Positions 45,388 to 58,054 of a stretch of DNA of 64,000 nucleotides are shown piece after piece. Source of the DNA: Diplocarpon mali (Eukaryota; Ascomycota; Leotiomycetes; Helotiales; Drepanopezizaceae). The stretch's first letter is position 1. Every line of letters begins with the position of its first letter. The translations under genes were made by a program, and so were the position numbers. The notes under the pieces were generated by a model that saw only the letters and a program-made list of their open reading frames with translations, made no database searches and was not told the DNA's origin. The stretch is taken from assembly GCA_024741835.1 (NCBI GenBank), contig JAENRP010000043.1, positions 5,365-69,364 of the forward strand, read 5' to 3'.

Positions 45388-46526
45388 GATGAATGTTATG
45401 ATGGCGAATTTTCTGTTCTTGTTGCAACTAGCATTGCAAGCAGCCGACGCGTCGAAAATCGGGCTATTTGTCTTGGCCGACAGCCAAATATTCGGTTCAT
45501 AAGCTCCACAACCCCGCGATGTCTTTTGCTGACACCTAGTGTAAAAATAACCAACCCCTACGTTACAACTTGAACTTAGAACAGATATTTACATAGTAGG
45601 CTTGCAACCCTCTCCTTCTCCACATTTTTTCTTCTTAATTCTGGTAAACCAGCACTTCTACGACTTCTACCAATATTACACGGCCTACATATCACAGTCG
45701 TGTCAATTTCGTCAGGCTTATTTGTGCCAACGGGGAAACGTCTTATTTTAAGCAGTATCCTCCCACATGGTGTAGCGATTTGTAACTTATTGTCTGTTCG
45801 AAACTTTTTAGAGCACTCTATTTCGGACTTGTCTTTACGGTGTTCCCAGTCTCCGCTATCACTCATACATTCTAAGCTGTTATCTATTCCGAAGATTGTG
45901 TACTCATTAATAGCTGCAAACTCCCGTTTTGTTGGTTTAAGAAACTACATCTACATGTAATACATTTATCAGCTCCATCGCATTCTCATTACGGCTAGAC
46001 TATGGACGATGATGATTAAGTTCAGTTGCTGAGAAGTCACCCAGCAGATAATCCTTTCCGCCAAAACCAGTTGGGTGTAAGTAGACATAGATCTTTACCC
46101 TTGTTTCACTTTTTCTTTGTCTCTCCATGGCCTCGAGAGGCATTTCAGTGTGGAATTTGCGTGATAATCCATGCCTTGCCACAGCAACTTCCCGCCGATG
46201 AGGAAAAAATTCTAAATGCCAGATGTATCAAAAATTGTCTTCGGGATCTCAGAAGATAGATGAATGAAAGGTGTTCTTGTGACCAGGATAGGGCTGGGCA
46301 CTTTGTATTGATGCAACCAATGATTTTTTTTAGAGTACTATCGGCCAAAGGAAACATGACCGCTCGAAGCTGTTGTCGAGGTACAGAGACTTGAAAGCTA
46401 TTGGGTTTTTGATTTCAGAGCCGATTCATAGACATGAAGGGGCGTCTACAGAACTTTACCAGAAACCACTGTACACCAAGCGCCCCCAAGATTAACTTCA
46501 TAGAGCTCTCTCCCAGCTTCTGGACT
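45388..46526. other. intergenic region upstream of MZT1
   Basis: MZT1 promoter, then AT-rich sequence to the 3' end of SPC25. A 96-codon minus-strand frame (45866-45576) contains a few Cys and Lys/Arg clusters but no family pattern, and is not accepted as a gene. Confidence 0.45.
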
Positions 46527-47360
46527 CTATCCCTTCACTGCTTCTACAAATAGCTCTCTCATACCTTTCAGTAGTCCTCTCAAGTCCCGGCTCTCGTTCA
46601 GCTTGTCCAGAATGCGTTCAAGCTGCTCTCTTTTCAACTTGGGCTTACAATATGGAATTTCGTATTCCCTTTTCCCAGTGTCTAGCTCGAACCATGCCTC
46701 TCTGGTCCAATCGCGGTCATCGATATGCGTGAAGATGAACTTTAACCGATCGTTAAGCCCGGCACCATCAAGTGTCAGGCATAAATTCGAAGTCCAGAAT
46801 TCCATCTCTGGGATATTGTGGCGTGACTGGGAGTCAATATGCTGGGCGTAAGTTCTCTGTGCCGCAAGACGAGCATCTATTTGTTTCTGGGTCTCTGCAA
46901 CCTGCTGCTTCAAACTTTCTCGGGTCGCAAGGTGAGTGTCACGCTGCGCACTGAGGGATGCAATCGCAATCCTCATCTCATTCTTTTCGGCTTCTTCCTT
47001 GGCGAGCGTCTGCTGGTGGGTGCTGGACTTCTGGGAAAGAATCTCAATGTCGCGTTTCTTCATTCGCTGATCCTCTGACATTCAATTAGTCGAATGAACA
47101 TGAACCTTGATGGTAATGCTGTCATTACCCTTAAGCTCTGTGACGTTCATGCGGAATTGATTCCGCTCCTCCAGGACTCTTTTGCGACCTTGCTCTATGA
47201 ATGTATCGAATTTGATAGTGAACTTCGCCATTCTATCGCGCAACTCGTCAAAGCCGAAGTTTATGTTTGGTAGAGATTCAGCCATAGAAGGCGCATTCGC
47301 CGATGAGAGGGGAGGACGCATTTCGATTGTAGAAAGGGATGGTTCGAACATTGTTGACAT
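46527..47360 (-). CDS. SPC25: kinetochore protein Spc25 (NDC80 complex)
   Basis: Two minus-strand exons (47360-47129, 47074-46527) encode 259 aa. A short disordered N-terminus leads into a long coiled coil (about residues 40-150, rich in Glu/Lys/Gln/Arg with heptad-like Leu/Ile). A globular RWD-type head follows (MEFWTSNLCLTLDGAGLNDR, FIFTHIDDRDWTREAWFELD, YEIPYCKPKL). This is the fungal Spc25 head that pairs with Spc24 to anchor the NDC80 complex to the inner kinetochore (Mis12 complex and CENP-T). The 54-nt intron keeps the coiled-coil frame. The start is MSTMFEPSLS; a second Met 14 codons in is possible. Head to head with RRN6. Confidence 0.9.
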
Positions 47361-47655
47361 TATGTGCGTCTTTGCTCAGTCTTGGTGTTGAAATCCGACA
47401 ATGGTTGCGCTGAGTTGCAGTAGACTTGGTGTTTTGGTTCGTAATTTCCGTTGCCGAGCAACAAAAAGGACTAGGCAAAGATAGGTAAAGCGCTGCCGAT
47501 AAGAGTCGCTGGATTTTAGGCGAACGCGATTCGAATAGACAGGATTGTCATGTCACATCAAAACCTTTCACGCTTCTGCTAATCGATTTGCCTAGTAACA
47601 AACACCGAAATGAATGTTGATGCGACTTTTTGCCTAAGACCTCTACAGAAACCCA
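47361..47655. promoter_or_regulatory. shared divergent promoter, SPC25 / RRN6
   Basis: 295 bp separate the two start codons. No TATA box is obvious. The role is inferred from the head-to-head layout. Confidence 0.55.
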
Positions 47656-50600
47656 ATGACTGACAACCGAGTCACTGACCTGTCCCATGGCCACCCAGGA
47701 AGGGCCACCTATAATATTGAGGAACATGGATGGAAATTTTCTCAAACATTTACAAATGGTGAGCGAAATCGATAAGGATCATGGAGATTCCTCTCACGCT
47801 TTTTGCATCAGGTCTGTCTTTGAAACAGCTTGCCCCTTTCAGGCAATGGCTTGCTCCGTCCATTCAAATAGAAAACAAGGGAGAAGAAAAGACTTCTGCT
47901 CTTGCCCGGAATCAGATGAGATGGATGCGGAAAAACCTGCCGGAATCTTTTCCTGCGAGTCCTCTGATATCTAAATTTATTAAGGCATCATGTGAAGCGC
48001 CATCTGGCAGCTTTAACAGATGCGGGCCTCTTTTGGCAATTGGAAAGGCCTATGATGTAGACCGAATATCTGGCGCTCGGAGGCCCCGAATCTTAGCCAT
48101 TCCACATGGTGCGGCAGGTCATATTCTCCGTCTCATTAAACCCCGAATCGAGACACGTGGATGGGGGAAGCATAGTGGAGCAAGGTTGAATCTACTGAAT
48201 CCCGAATCCCTCGATGCTGGTCACTGGGTCGGCACAGGAGGTCCTATTCGCCAAATTCTGTTCGCAGACATTGAGAATGAGACAGAGGTTTTGCTTGCTG
48301 TCCGCCAGGACACGGTTACTACCGTATTTCGGCCAACATATGGGCGAATTCACAAGCCCTCTGTACTTCTGAATGAAAGCCCCACGCTTTTCACTCCTAC
48401 ATTACTCGATGCGAATCCAATAGCTAGCCTGACTGCCCTAAGGACTGGGTCCCAAAACCACTCGGACGTTGCTTTCAACCCTTGGTTCCCTCGTCAAGTT
48501 GCAATAGTTGATTCGCAAGGCTATTGGGGTATTTGGGAGCTCGAGAAATCGCATGGCAACAAAAGTACCGAATTTTTCAAGCATAGAAAAATGGGCGGGA
48601 TCTATGATGGCCAGGTACAGGGCGATATCTCGAAAGCTCCAACAATGGCCCATTTTGATGGTTGGTATCGGATCATGTGGATTTGCAATCTCAACACCAT
48701 AGTCATTTGTAATAGACGATATTTGGCAATCTTTGATGTAAAGGGGAAAACAACACTGATCGGTCACGCCGATATATTTGCCTCGGGGAACACGGATTGG
48801 GTACTCGATATCCAATGGAGCAGCCAGAATCGGAGTCATTTATTTGTACTGACAACCACCCGTATATTCTGGCTAGAAGTTATTCCTGCTGGGGATAGGA
48901 GTGAAGATGAAAACGGTTTTCCCTGCAGAGTCAAGAAAATCGTCTCATATATTCACTTTATGAGCCCCGATGACGAGACTATGAAACTCACGCTATTGAG
49001 AAGCCAACATGGTAAGTATCTTACAGGCCTTTCTTGTTTATCGCTAACCCTCCCAAGTTTCCATTGCCATCACTTCTGCCAAGAACCGCATCGTGAACTA
49101 TTACAGCTTCAGACCAGACCAAGCTAGTTCCAAGGGAAGCTTAAGTCTGCTAATGAAGCTTGAGAGTAATGAAGAGCTCTCTTCGCCTCTCCATAGCGTA
49201 AATTTTTTCCCTTGTATCGTGGTTCCAAGCGCAAGCCATATATCTGGACCGGGTCTCAAATACATACAAGAAGGCGTGGAGTTTTTCCAGCTCTGGGCAA
49301 TCACCTCCAATCTGAGCCTGATCTCAGCACTTACTTGCATTACGGAAGGACGCGAGAGGTTTGTAGTAATACCACCGGGAACGAAGCTTCTGCTATCTCG
49401 TCAGTATTTCGGCCCTAAAATTGCCATTGATGAAGACTTCATTGTCGCAGACAACGAGTTTCAATTACTTGTTGAGAAGAGAATTGGCACAGCTGTTTCT
49501 ACGAAAGACTTATTCGAGACTGACCAGACCCGCTTCACCTTGAATTGGAGAAAGATATTTCAGAGTGCGTTTATGGGGAGATCCACGCCTTCAGATGACA
49601 CACCCGACTTCGATGACCTTCTTCATTCTGCTCTTATTCAGATAAATCAGGGTATCGAGAACGATGACTTCTCAAATAGCACCCTGTTAGACCTCATCGG
49701 TGTGCCGAGCCCGGGGGGGGATCTACAGCAAGCCTCTACATCAGTAGATGCTTTTCTTGCCTCTTTGGCATCCGGGCAGATTCCAGAAGCACAGCAAACC
49801 TTGATCATCCAATATATAACCTTAGGCTTGGATATTGGATTTCCCGAAGATCCCGACTCAACGCACCTTGATTTTCTCAGACTGTTCGACCAACTCGTCG
49901 AGTACTGGATGGCCGACCTACCAGCTACCATACCCAACCTGGCTCGGCATACAAAGTTCAAGGCAGTTCGACAGCTCACTCTAGAACTCGGTTTGAGCTC
50001 TATCGGAATTTCTCTTCAGGATAAAGCTTCGAGTGTTCCATTGGCAATACAGGCTGAAGATGACGTTGTCACGGAGTCGATGATCAGTAAGGACCGTAGG
50101 ACCACGAGAGACAGCTCAGCGATCATGGCATCTTCTCAAATGACCATGATGCACGTGGAACCCTGCGTGCCCACATCCACCGCAACGCCATCTTTATACT
50201 CTCACGTCACACCAATGTCCGATCTGTTGGAAGACCAAGCCATTGCAAGGCTGCGTCGATATGCGCCTACAATCAAGGCCAAACTCCAAGTAGGAACCAG
50301 GGCTAACACGTCAGTTCTTTCCCATTGGCCATCAGAGCCAGGTGCAGACCCAGAGGAATATTCCTACGAGGCTACCAAACAAGCACACGCGCTGGTAAAC
50401 GCCGGGGATGAAGAGCGGCGGTCACTCAGGAAGGAGAAGGCAAGAAGGCGTAGGAGGACTGAGGAGTTCGTGAAGGCAGTTGAGCCCGCCGTCTCTCGGC
50501 GCGTGAGTCTCTTCTCGGGAAGTCAGCCTGAGATTGCTAGGAGAACATTCAGTTCGCAGGTTGTGGATGATATGCCAATGACTCAGCCCGATAGAGGGAC

Positions 50601-50670
50601 ATATGGCAGTAGAACGGTGCCAACGAGCACAAAGAAACCCAAGAAGCCCAGGACAGCTGGCTTCAAGTAG
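47656..50670 (+). CDS. RRN6: RNA polymerase I core factor subunit Rrn6
   Basis: Three exons (47656-47758, 47812-49011, 49058-50670) encode 971 aa. The N-terminus (DLSHGHPGRATYNIEEHGW) only appears once the 53-nt first intron is removed. A beta-propeller-like region follows (ILFADIENETEVLLAVRQDT, DVAFNPWFPRQVAIVDSQGY with GIWEL). The C-terminal half is helical, and the tail is Lys-rich, ending KKPKKPRTAGFK. These are traits of fungal Rrn6 (TAF1C relative), which with Rrn7 and Rrn11 forms the core factor that positions polymerase I on rDNA promoters. The order of WD-like repeats then helical bundle and the basic tail support it; sequence conservation in this family is low. Confidence 0.85.
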
Positions 50671-51886
50671 TTGGTTCCGGGAAATTAGAATATGAGGATC
50701 AATCAATTAACGACACTGTACAAATCTATTCATGTGACTTTGGGTTTGTTTGAATATGAACCTTTAAATGTGTACAAATATAATTGGCTACAGGCCTCAT
50801 TGTTGAATCTCAAGTAAGGCATTTGTAGTTTATCCCAAGGCGGATTAGAACTACTAACATGATACATCTCGGCTCGTACATGAATGGATCAATGTTGACT
50901 CGTCTATCACTGCGGGTAGGGGTGGGGCCAGTGGGGAACCGACGACTTAGCACATCCGTAACTATCGGTATCTAACCTACGGTAAGTTCCACCGCACTGT
51001 ACAGAGTACATAAGGATAACTGTGTATATATGAATATCTCCAAATGGGTCGATTAATTCCTATGCCTTGACTTCTTTCAAGAATTATCTTGCATGTCTCA
51101 ACTGCCTAAGCTACTTGCCGCCATATGCCATGTGATCTTTTCCTGTAATTGGCGCACAGCAACGATTGCAAAAATAAAAAGGACTTAGTACGTTACTACT
51201 ACTAAAACCAGAAGCTTGAATCTCACTCCTCCAGTCTTGACTGGTGCACGATTCAGAATGATAATAACTATCATGGCTTTGCATCTCGACCAAAAACAAG
51301 TAAAGCTAGGGAGAACGCGGCAAAGAAAAATGGGCTCGGAGATATGTTTGAAGATTTAGTCGTGTTGTCGCTCAACTGGGGCACTCTAAGAGGAATAAGA
51401 AGTTTATCAAGCAATGTAGTATGTGATAACTAGTAATTGATTCTCGATTTGTTAGAGGTAGTTTTTGCGTCACGCTGCGATATATTAATCTATATATAGC
51501 TCTATATTTGGGATACGATGTTTATGCACACTTTGTTGCGCGCGGGATAAAGGAAACTTTATTCAGCACAAGGCGGCGGGCAGATTTACAAAATTGAGGC
51601 ATAGGAAACAATATGTTAGGAAATTCGAGCCATATCTTAGGAAACGATTAACTATCCAGATGTTGTCTGACCCACATTGAGCTCAGCCTTACCTGGTGCA
51701 TGAACGAATCAGACCCTGCTTTATTCTTGGCATTGAACACCTGTCTCAACTCTCTGGAGTATCCTCAAGACTAGCCAGTGCTAGCAAAATTCATTTCACT
51801 CGTCTCTTTTTTTACTTTGGGCGAATCTTGTTTTCATGCCGGTGCAGTAAAACATTTTTATCAGTGGAAAGAGGAATAAGCAGGAG
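50671..51886. other. intergenic region between RRN6 and ERV41
   Basis: 3' flank of RRN6 then AT-rich spacer and ERV41 promoter. No supported gene or RNA. Confidence 0.5.
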
Positions 51887-53186
51887 ATGAACGGTTTTTC
51901 GGCCCACGGCCTGGACGAAGATGCCTTTGGGGAGAAAAAGGGCAATATTGTACAGGCTTTTGATGCATTTCGTGAGTCGCCTTGTTTTTCATTGTTTGGA
52001 TTTATCTCAGGCTCCCAATCGAACCACTTGTGCTTGAACATCTTTACTGATGTCTGGTCTCTCCAGCCAAAGCCAAACCGCAATACGTGACCCGTACTTC
52101 AGGCGGCGGCAAATGGACCGTCGTAATCGTCGTTGCATCACTCCTCCTCGTCTTCTCCGAACTATCACGATGGTGGCAGGGTCATGAAACCCATACGTTT
52201 GCCGTGGAAAAGGGCGTTGGGCATGATATGCAGATCAATCTGGATATCGTGATATCGATGAAATGCTCTGATATCCATATCAATGTGCAAGATGCGGCCG
52301 GGGATAGAATCCTAGCTGCAGGTATGCTGAAGCGCGATCCCACGCAGTGGGCGCAATGGGTTGACGCAAGAGGTGTACATAAGCTGGGGACGGACGAGCA
52401 TGGGAAGGTTATTACTGGAGAAGGTTACCATGGCCACGAGGAGGGGTTCGGGGAGGAGCACATTCACGATATTGTAGCTTCTGCTGGCGGAGCAAGAAAA
52501 GCAAGGTTCTCGAAGACCCCGAAGTTGAAGTGGGGTGCTGCTGGAAGCGACAGTTGTCGAATATACGGTAATCTGGGCGTAAACAAAGTCCAAGGGGATT
52601 TCCACATCACGGCTCGAGGCCATGGCTACCAAGAGTTCGCTTCAGCTCATTTGGACCACACTGGTACGTTTTTGTTCTATCTTGCCAATGCATCTCCCAA
52701 GAACAGAGCTGACAGGCCACAGCATTCAACTTCTCTCACATAATCTCTGAGCTTTCGTTCGGGCAGTTCTACCCCTCCCTCCACAACCCTCTCGATCGCA
52801 CCATCGCCACAACGCCAAACCACTTCCACAAATTCCAGTACTTCCTCTCTGTGGTTCCTACGATCTACTCTTTAGATTCCGGCATGGCCTCGCGGCAGGT
52901 GGTCACCAACCAGTATGCTGTTACTGAACAGTCGCATATCGTTGGCGAACGATCCATTCCCGGGATTTTCTTCAAATATGAAATTGAGCCGATATTGCTC
53001 TCAGTCGAAGAGAGCAGAGACAGCTTCCTAAGATTCTTTGTCAAGATAGTCAATGTTGTCAGTGGTGTGTTAGTGGCAGGGCACTGGGGCTTTACTCTGA
53101 CCGAGTGGGCGTCCTCCATATGGGGCAAGCGGGGGAGAGGAAGAAGTGACGGAGTGCTGAATGGGAGAGCGCACGGGATGGACTAA
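51887..53186 (+). CDS. ERV41: ER-Golgi COPII vesicle protein Erv41 (ERGIC2)
   Basis: Three exons (51887-51971, 52067-52663, 52723-53186) encode 381 aa. The first exon reads MNGFSAHGLDEDAFGEKKGN and then FDAFPKAKPQYVTRTSGGGK. This cytosolic tail precedes a membrane segment (WTVVIVVASLLLVFSELSRW, about 43-62), a large lumenal domain, and a second membrane segment near the C-terminus (about residues 335-365). The lumenal region includes LDIVISMKCSDIHINVQDAA, HGYQEFASAHLDHTAFNFSH and FQYFLSVVPTIY. This matches Erv41/ERGIC2, which pairs with Erv46 to recycle escaped ER proteins between ER and Golgi. Convergent with the syntaxin gene, 264 bp between stop codons. Confidence 0.93.
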
Positions 53187-53450
53187 TCGTGTATTATGTT
53201 TCTGTATCATATCATAGGCGTTAGGGGCATCGACCAATGAGTTCTGCCTGAGTGGCGATAAGATCAGATGGAATTGATACATATGTACAAAGTTACCTTG
53301 CCCTTGAGATGTAAGACCTCCAGCGACGATGCTTCTCCAGATACAGTTTCGTGAAGCAATGCATTATGAATCAACCCCCACGAATGCAACTATTACAAAT
53401 TTATTATGCAAACGACATCAACCAGAAGTTTTACTATACGCTGCAATTAA

Positions 53451-54566
53451 CTACGAATTGGCCAATCCAACTCCCAAGCCAACACCAAGAGCGATAGCCA
53501 AAATGATGAGAACAACAATCAATAAGCACCACCACTTTAGCCTATTTCGGCGTCTGGCATGCTCGTTCGCCTTGTCGATCTCGGTGTTTCCCTTGTCCAC
53601 ATCTTCTGCGGTCTTGATGGCATTCTGCTCGGTGTGCTCGATTACGGGATCTTGAGCCTCCACAATTTGAGCCATATCAGCGAACATAGCAGCAAGATCC
53701 GTGAGGGTGGCCTCGATACGCTGGAGCTCGTTATGACGAGCACGAACGGCGCCTAGGACAGAAGAAGCTTGTCCTGATCGATTGCTTTTGAGCTGTGAAT
53801 TTGTTAGGAGATTTCTTACGATTGTTGAAAATTTATTTCCAAAACTTACTGCTGTCTGGAAGACACCCTCGGAGCCCCAGTCCAGCTCTGATGCCTCATT
53901 GACCTCGGCTTCAGTTGCCTCCGGGTTCACGATACGGTATTGCCTTGCGATCTGGTCGCGGTATCGTTGTCTGTACGTGACCTCTTCTTGCTGGTATTCC
54001 TTCAAGCTCTTTTCGAACTCGGTCTTCAGTTGCTTTGCCTGTCGAGCCTTCACACCCTTCGTTCCATCTTGAGTCTTGATGGCATCCAGCTCCAAGTACT
54101 TGATTTGATCTCTGATTTGGGTATTCTTCAACTGTGTTTGCGTGACCAAGTTCTCAAGCTGACCAGAGGTGCTACCGTCTGGCGACGACAGGGATCGCTG
54201 ATGAAGGTTCGCGATCTCACTGACATTGGATCCTAGGCTTCGGATTTCGGATTTGGCATAATCGACGCGGGAGAGGAAGTCTTGTTGCGAGAGGATGTTG
54301 GATGATGTGGTAGCGGGAGCGCCGGCATTAGAATATTGCGACGCAGCGGGAAAATTGGACATCTCATGTTCGGGATTTTGTCCTCCTAGGTGACCCTGTG
54401 CGCCAGAAGAAGAGCAAATCAGCCCTGGATTCCAATAATGGAGTGTGCAAAGGAATCATGTCCACGGTGTTGATGGGGAAAAGCTTACTCCTCCCTGGCC
54501 ATCCTCCGCGCTGGGACCGTTGTGGTATGGGTTTCCGCCTTGCTGGTTGTAGTGCGAGTAAGACAT
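53451..54566 (-). CDS. SSO1: plasma-membrane t-SNARE syntaxin, Sso1/Sso2 type
   Basis: Three minus-strand exons (54566-54489, 54395-53850, 53792-53451) encode 321 aa. The N-terminus is MSYSHYNQQGGNPYHNGP. A three-helix Habc region (about 60-200) follows, then the SNARE motif (about 225-290; RHNELQRIEATLTDLAAMFA, EAQDPVIEHTEQNA with the zero-layer Gln) and a C-terminal anchor (WWCLLIVVLIILAIALGVGL). The layout and anchor match Sso-type syntaxins that drive fusion of secretory vesicles with the plasma membrane, together with Sec9 and Snc. The second intron lies between the Habc region and the SNARE motif. Assignment to Sso rather than another Qa-SNARE rests on the Tyr/Gln/Gly-rich N-terminus and SNARE sequence by eye. 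Confidence 0.9.
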
Positions 54567-55858
54567 TTTGCGCGCTCGAAGGATTACAGGTCAATTATGT
54601 GAGGCCGTTGTTGTTATGAACTGGGAGATGGTGGAGGACGGGCGCAAAGGTTGTCCGAGAGCGCGAAATTACGTTCGGTATAGCTGCACAGTCCCGGGTG
54701 GAGCAGATATCAAGCTTGGCAGAGTAATCAACAAGCTCAAGTTAAAATCAGAGAATGCGCGCGCACTGAAACAATATAGCAAGATGATGGAGTAGGGATT
54801 TGGATAACGAAGTGTGAAATTATGAAGGTGAGCGTGTGAAGGCACGGATTCAGATCCGAGGTAGATAATTGATTTCGCCTCAGCCTGATCTCCCCTTTCG
54901 CAGCCACAATACATTCACTCGGATTAGCTGGCCTTGTCTACCTGAACGAAGATGACTCAGCAAATATGGTCTGGTCTAGCCGTACCTCGCGCTTTTGCGC
55001 TTTTACGGGTTGAAAGATTCAAAATTTTACATGTCCGTGACGTTAATTGTCTGTGGAGTCTTGAGCTATGGGCAACTGTAAAGAACTTGTTGCCCCAGGG
55101 TCCCCGTCCATGCTTCAGACGACGCACACCCTTCATCACATGATCAACCTCCGAGATCGTGCAGATGGAGATGTACCTTACTGTGCTAACATGGGAACGA
55201 TATCTAGTCCAGTATGCTTATCGCTGTGGGTGTTCATGTTGGGAGATTACTGTTCAGACCGTCAGTTTGCCCTGACACCACGTCATCCGTTCTCGTTTCG
55301 AGGTAGCTTATGTCTTCCCATGATATCTGCATACGGGATCTCCTAGCAGGCAGCAAGTGTCAACCATGACTTGTTCAGGTTCTTGGTTTGGTACCAAGAT
55401 TTCTGAACCCAAGAGATAGTGGCTAACCTCGAACGTTCGTAGGTCTCCGATCTGTTCTCATTCTCATCAACGTGATTTTCGAGCCTTCGACAACAGCTAA
55501 GCGGCAGACGTGCTGCTTCTGTTGGATAGAGTTCGAGTCCCTCAAGCTGGGTATTACTGATCTTCCGTCAACTGGAGCACTCCGAATTGAGAGGGGACCG
55601 TGGCACCTGAAGAAGCGAGTGGTGCTTCGCGTCGTCAACTATTTCACGATTCATTCTCCGCTGAGGCAGCCCATTGCTTCATCGTAATTCGTTTATTCAA
55701 TACACTACGAGTTATGGTACAGCTCTTCAAAGTCAATTTCAGTTCTCGAAGCATAGCGCGTTGAAAAAGGATCCTGATTTCCGGGAGAGAATTTTTTCCC
55801 CTTATCTGGTCGGCAGTCTTAATGCCCAGTCCATCTCCAAACCGCCATATCGAATCTC
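54567..55858. other. intergenic region between syntaxin and laccase genes
   Basis: Syntaxin promoter, then AT-rich spacer to the 3' end of the laccase gene. A GTTCGAGTCCC string near 55527 looks like a tRNA B box, but no cloverleaf can be built around it. Confidence 0.45.
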
Positions 55859-57955
55859 TCAAATTCCAGAATCATTTTGCTCATGGGGATGAGCCCCCGT
55901 CCATGTATTCCAGGCCGCACAAGTATCTTGAAAGATCTGTGTGTCCGCCATCTCCACGGCGATCTCACTTTGCCTCTCGACGAATTGCATAGCGAGACCT
56001 TGAGATGCGTGCCAGGCGATATGACAATGCACCAGCCAGGATCCTGGGTTGTCCTTCTTGAAGGCAATTGCCAAATAACCATTTCCAGGAAGCGTGGCAA
56101 CGTCTCGACGTGGAGGATTAATCAGGTTTAGCGGGGTCGTCGTAATATCGAAGATCCCAGAGTCTTGGGCGATAATCCAGAAGTCGTGGCCGTGCAAGTG
56201 TATTGGGTGGGCGACCCCAAGACCCGCGACATCTTGGATTACATACACGGCCCAAACCGGGTCTTCCTCGGTGATTTCCAATGGCTCGACATTATACTCG
56301 GTTGGAAATATGGTTTCATCGTTGAAGATTCGAAGCGTGGTTGGATTGGACCACTTTGTACAAGTTAGCTTGTCGTTCACAGCGTTTGGCAACTTGGTAA
56401 TATGTTGCAAATCATCAAAGGAAGCAAGTGATGACTTTTACATACGTCGATCATAAGAGAAGTGGTGTTGATTGTCCACGTAAAGTAAGTACCGACTGAG
56501 AAGCCGAGGTCTTCCCTTATGACTGAGCCATTGTTAAGGCTGTCGACGTCCAGAGCGAGGTATGGTACAAGACTGGCGAGAGGCTCCTATAGTCGGCGAA
56601 TTAGCAATGGCTTCGATTGGTTTCACGACTGCAATTGACCGGGCCAACAGGAAACCTACATCTCCGCAGTTGGAACCGATCTCAATGGTGCTGTTAGTGG
56701 TAGGATCAGCAGTGCTGGTAGAGTCGTAGCGAATGATACCAGTTATCTGCTCGGGGTTATAGTTAGTTGAGCAGGCGGTGATCCAGCCCGCGCGCAACCA
56801 GTAGTCACCTGACGTGGCATTTGCTTCCACAATAATGTCGTAGCGCTGCCCCATGGAGACGACAATACTGTCTGCTGCGTAGGGCACCAGTGGGACGAAG
56901 TCCATACCGATGACAGAAAAAGAGTGTCCATCGATGGAAAATTGAAAGTGTGCGTCGACAGCAGAGTTGACGAGTCTGATCCTGTACTTCTTGCCTGCTT
57001 CGAATGCTGCTTGGAATTTACTGCCACCACCATTCCAGGTGTTTGTTCCGTTGATCAGTCCAGTCTCCATTGTGGGAATGGTTCCCTGCCTGGCTGCATC
57101 CCAAAGTTGGTCTGCAGGTGTATGCGACCAGTCGGAGAGGAAGAGCGAGCCTAGGTCCTCATCGTCTGGAAAATGGGTCGTCAGCCATGAGCAGATCAGG
57201 ATTTCCATGAACAAGAGACGCACCCAGGGAGCATTTCAAAAAAGGGTGAGTGGTCTTTCCATTACATACAGTTTGCTGTCGCGGGCCCGTTGATATTCAT
57301 TGGTCCATACAATCCGTCCCCGTACTGAGTGGTGAAATGAGAATGATACCAAGCTGAGCCATACTGGGTCACTTGAAATCTGTAGGTCAAGGTGTCCCCA
57401 GGGGCGATTGGACACTGAGTGATTCCTGGGACACCATCATACTCTAGACTGCCAAGATGTCTTATCCCGTGCCAATGGATGGCGGTGCCGTTGCTTTCCA
57501 TATTGTTGGTCACGTCTGAGTAACCGAGATGGTCAGTAGATGATCACGGTCAGGCAGATTCTCTTCTGGCTTACGGATGACCAACTGATCTCCCCAATCT
57601 GCAGTAATTGCAGGGCCTGGGACGGTGCCATTGAAGGACAGGACTTGACGTTCGAAACCGTCCAGGGCAAGTGTTGTGTTCATGACATTGAGCCAATACT
57701 GAGATTTGGTTAGTTTCTTCTGGTCATAGGATGACAAGGGCGTATTCTTACCTCTCGCGTCACTCCAGTCTCAGGTGTGGTTTCGTACCAGTTGGTATCG
57801 ATCGAATAGTTTCCCCAGCAGTTCCTGGAAGTCGCTGTATGCTCACACGCAGCTGTCTGGCGGGTGTTGAGGGTCCCCACATTGGAATTGGCATGAGGGG
57901 TTGCCGATGCCAAAGAGGCGGATACAGCCAGAAAAGGAATGGTTCTAACTTTCAT
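55859..57955 (-). CDS. secreted laccase (ascomycete multicopper oxidase)
   Basis: Six minus-strand exons (57955-57752, 57698-57575, 57515-57270, 57165-56660, 56586-56446, 56353-55859) encode 571 aa. A signal peptide (MKVRTIPFLAVSASLASATP) begins the chain. All four copper motifs are present: HWHG (123-126), HSH (167-169), HPIHLHGH (456-463) and HCHIAWH (516-522). Cys517 is the type 1 ligand and Leu527 sits at the axial position, which in the family usually goes with a fairly high redox potential. The protein ends DSGI, the C-terminal plug typical of ascomycete laccases, with the last residues possibly trimmed. Laccases oxidise phenols and reduce oxygen to water, acting in lignin breakdown, pigment formation or detoxification. 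Many Asn-X-Ser/Thr sites suggest glycosylation. Confidence 0.95.
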
Positions 57956-58047
57956 TCTGGAGAGGGGTGAAATGTTCTATCCTGGAGATGAGGATGTGTT
58001 GTGAGATGGGGTGGATCCAGAGTCCTCAGAACAGAGGGTTTCGCCCT

Positions 58048-58054
58048 CTTTATA
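58048..58054 (-). promoter_or_regulatory. TATA box of the laccase gene
   Basis: Minus strand reads GTATAAAGAGGGCG about 95 bp before the ATG at 57955. The nine bases after TATA (AAGAGGGCG) are identical to those after the TATA of the CHRD gene. Confidence 0.75.

Noticed and set aside
45576..45866. 96-codon minus-strand frame with CxxC-like residues
   Set aside because: Cys spacing fits no zinc finger, and a plus-strand frame overlaps it. Possible but not supportable.
55500..55560. tRNA B-box-like string GTTCGAGTCCC
   Set aside because: No A box at the right distance and no pairing acceptor or anticodon stem.
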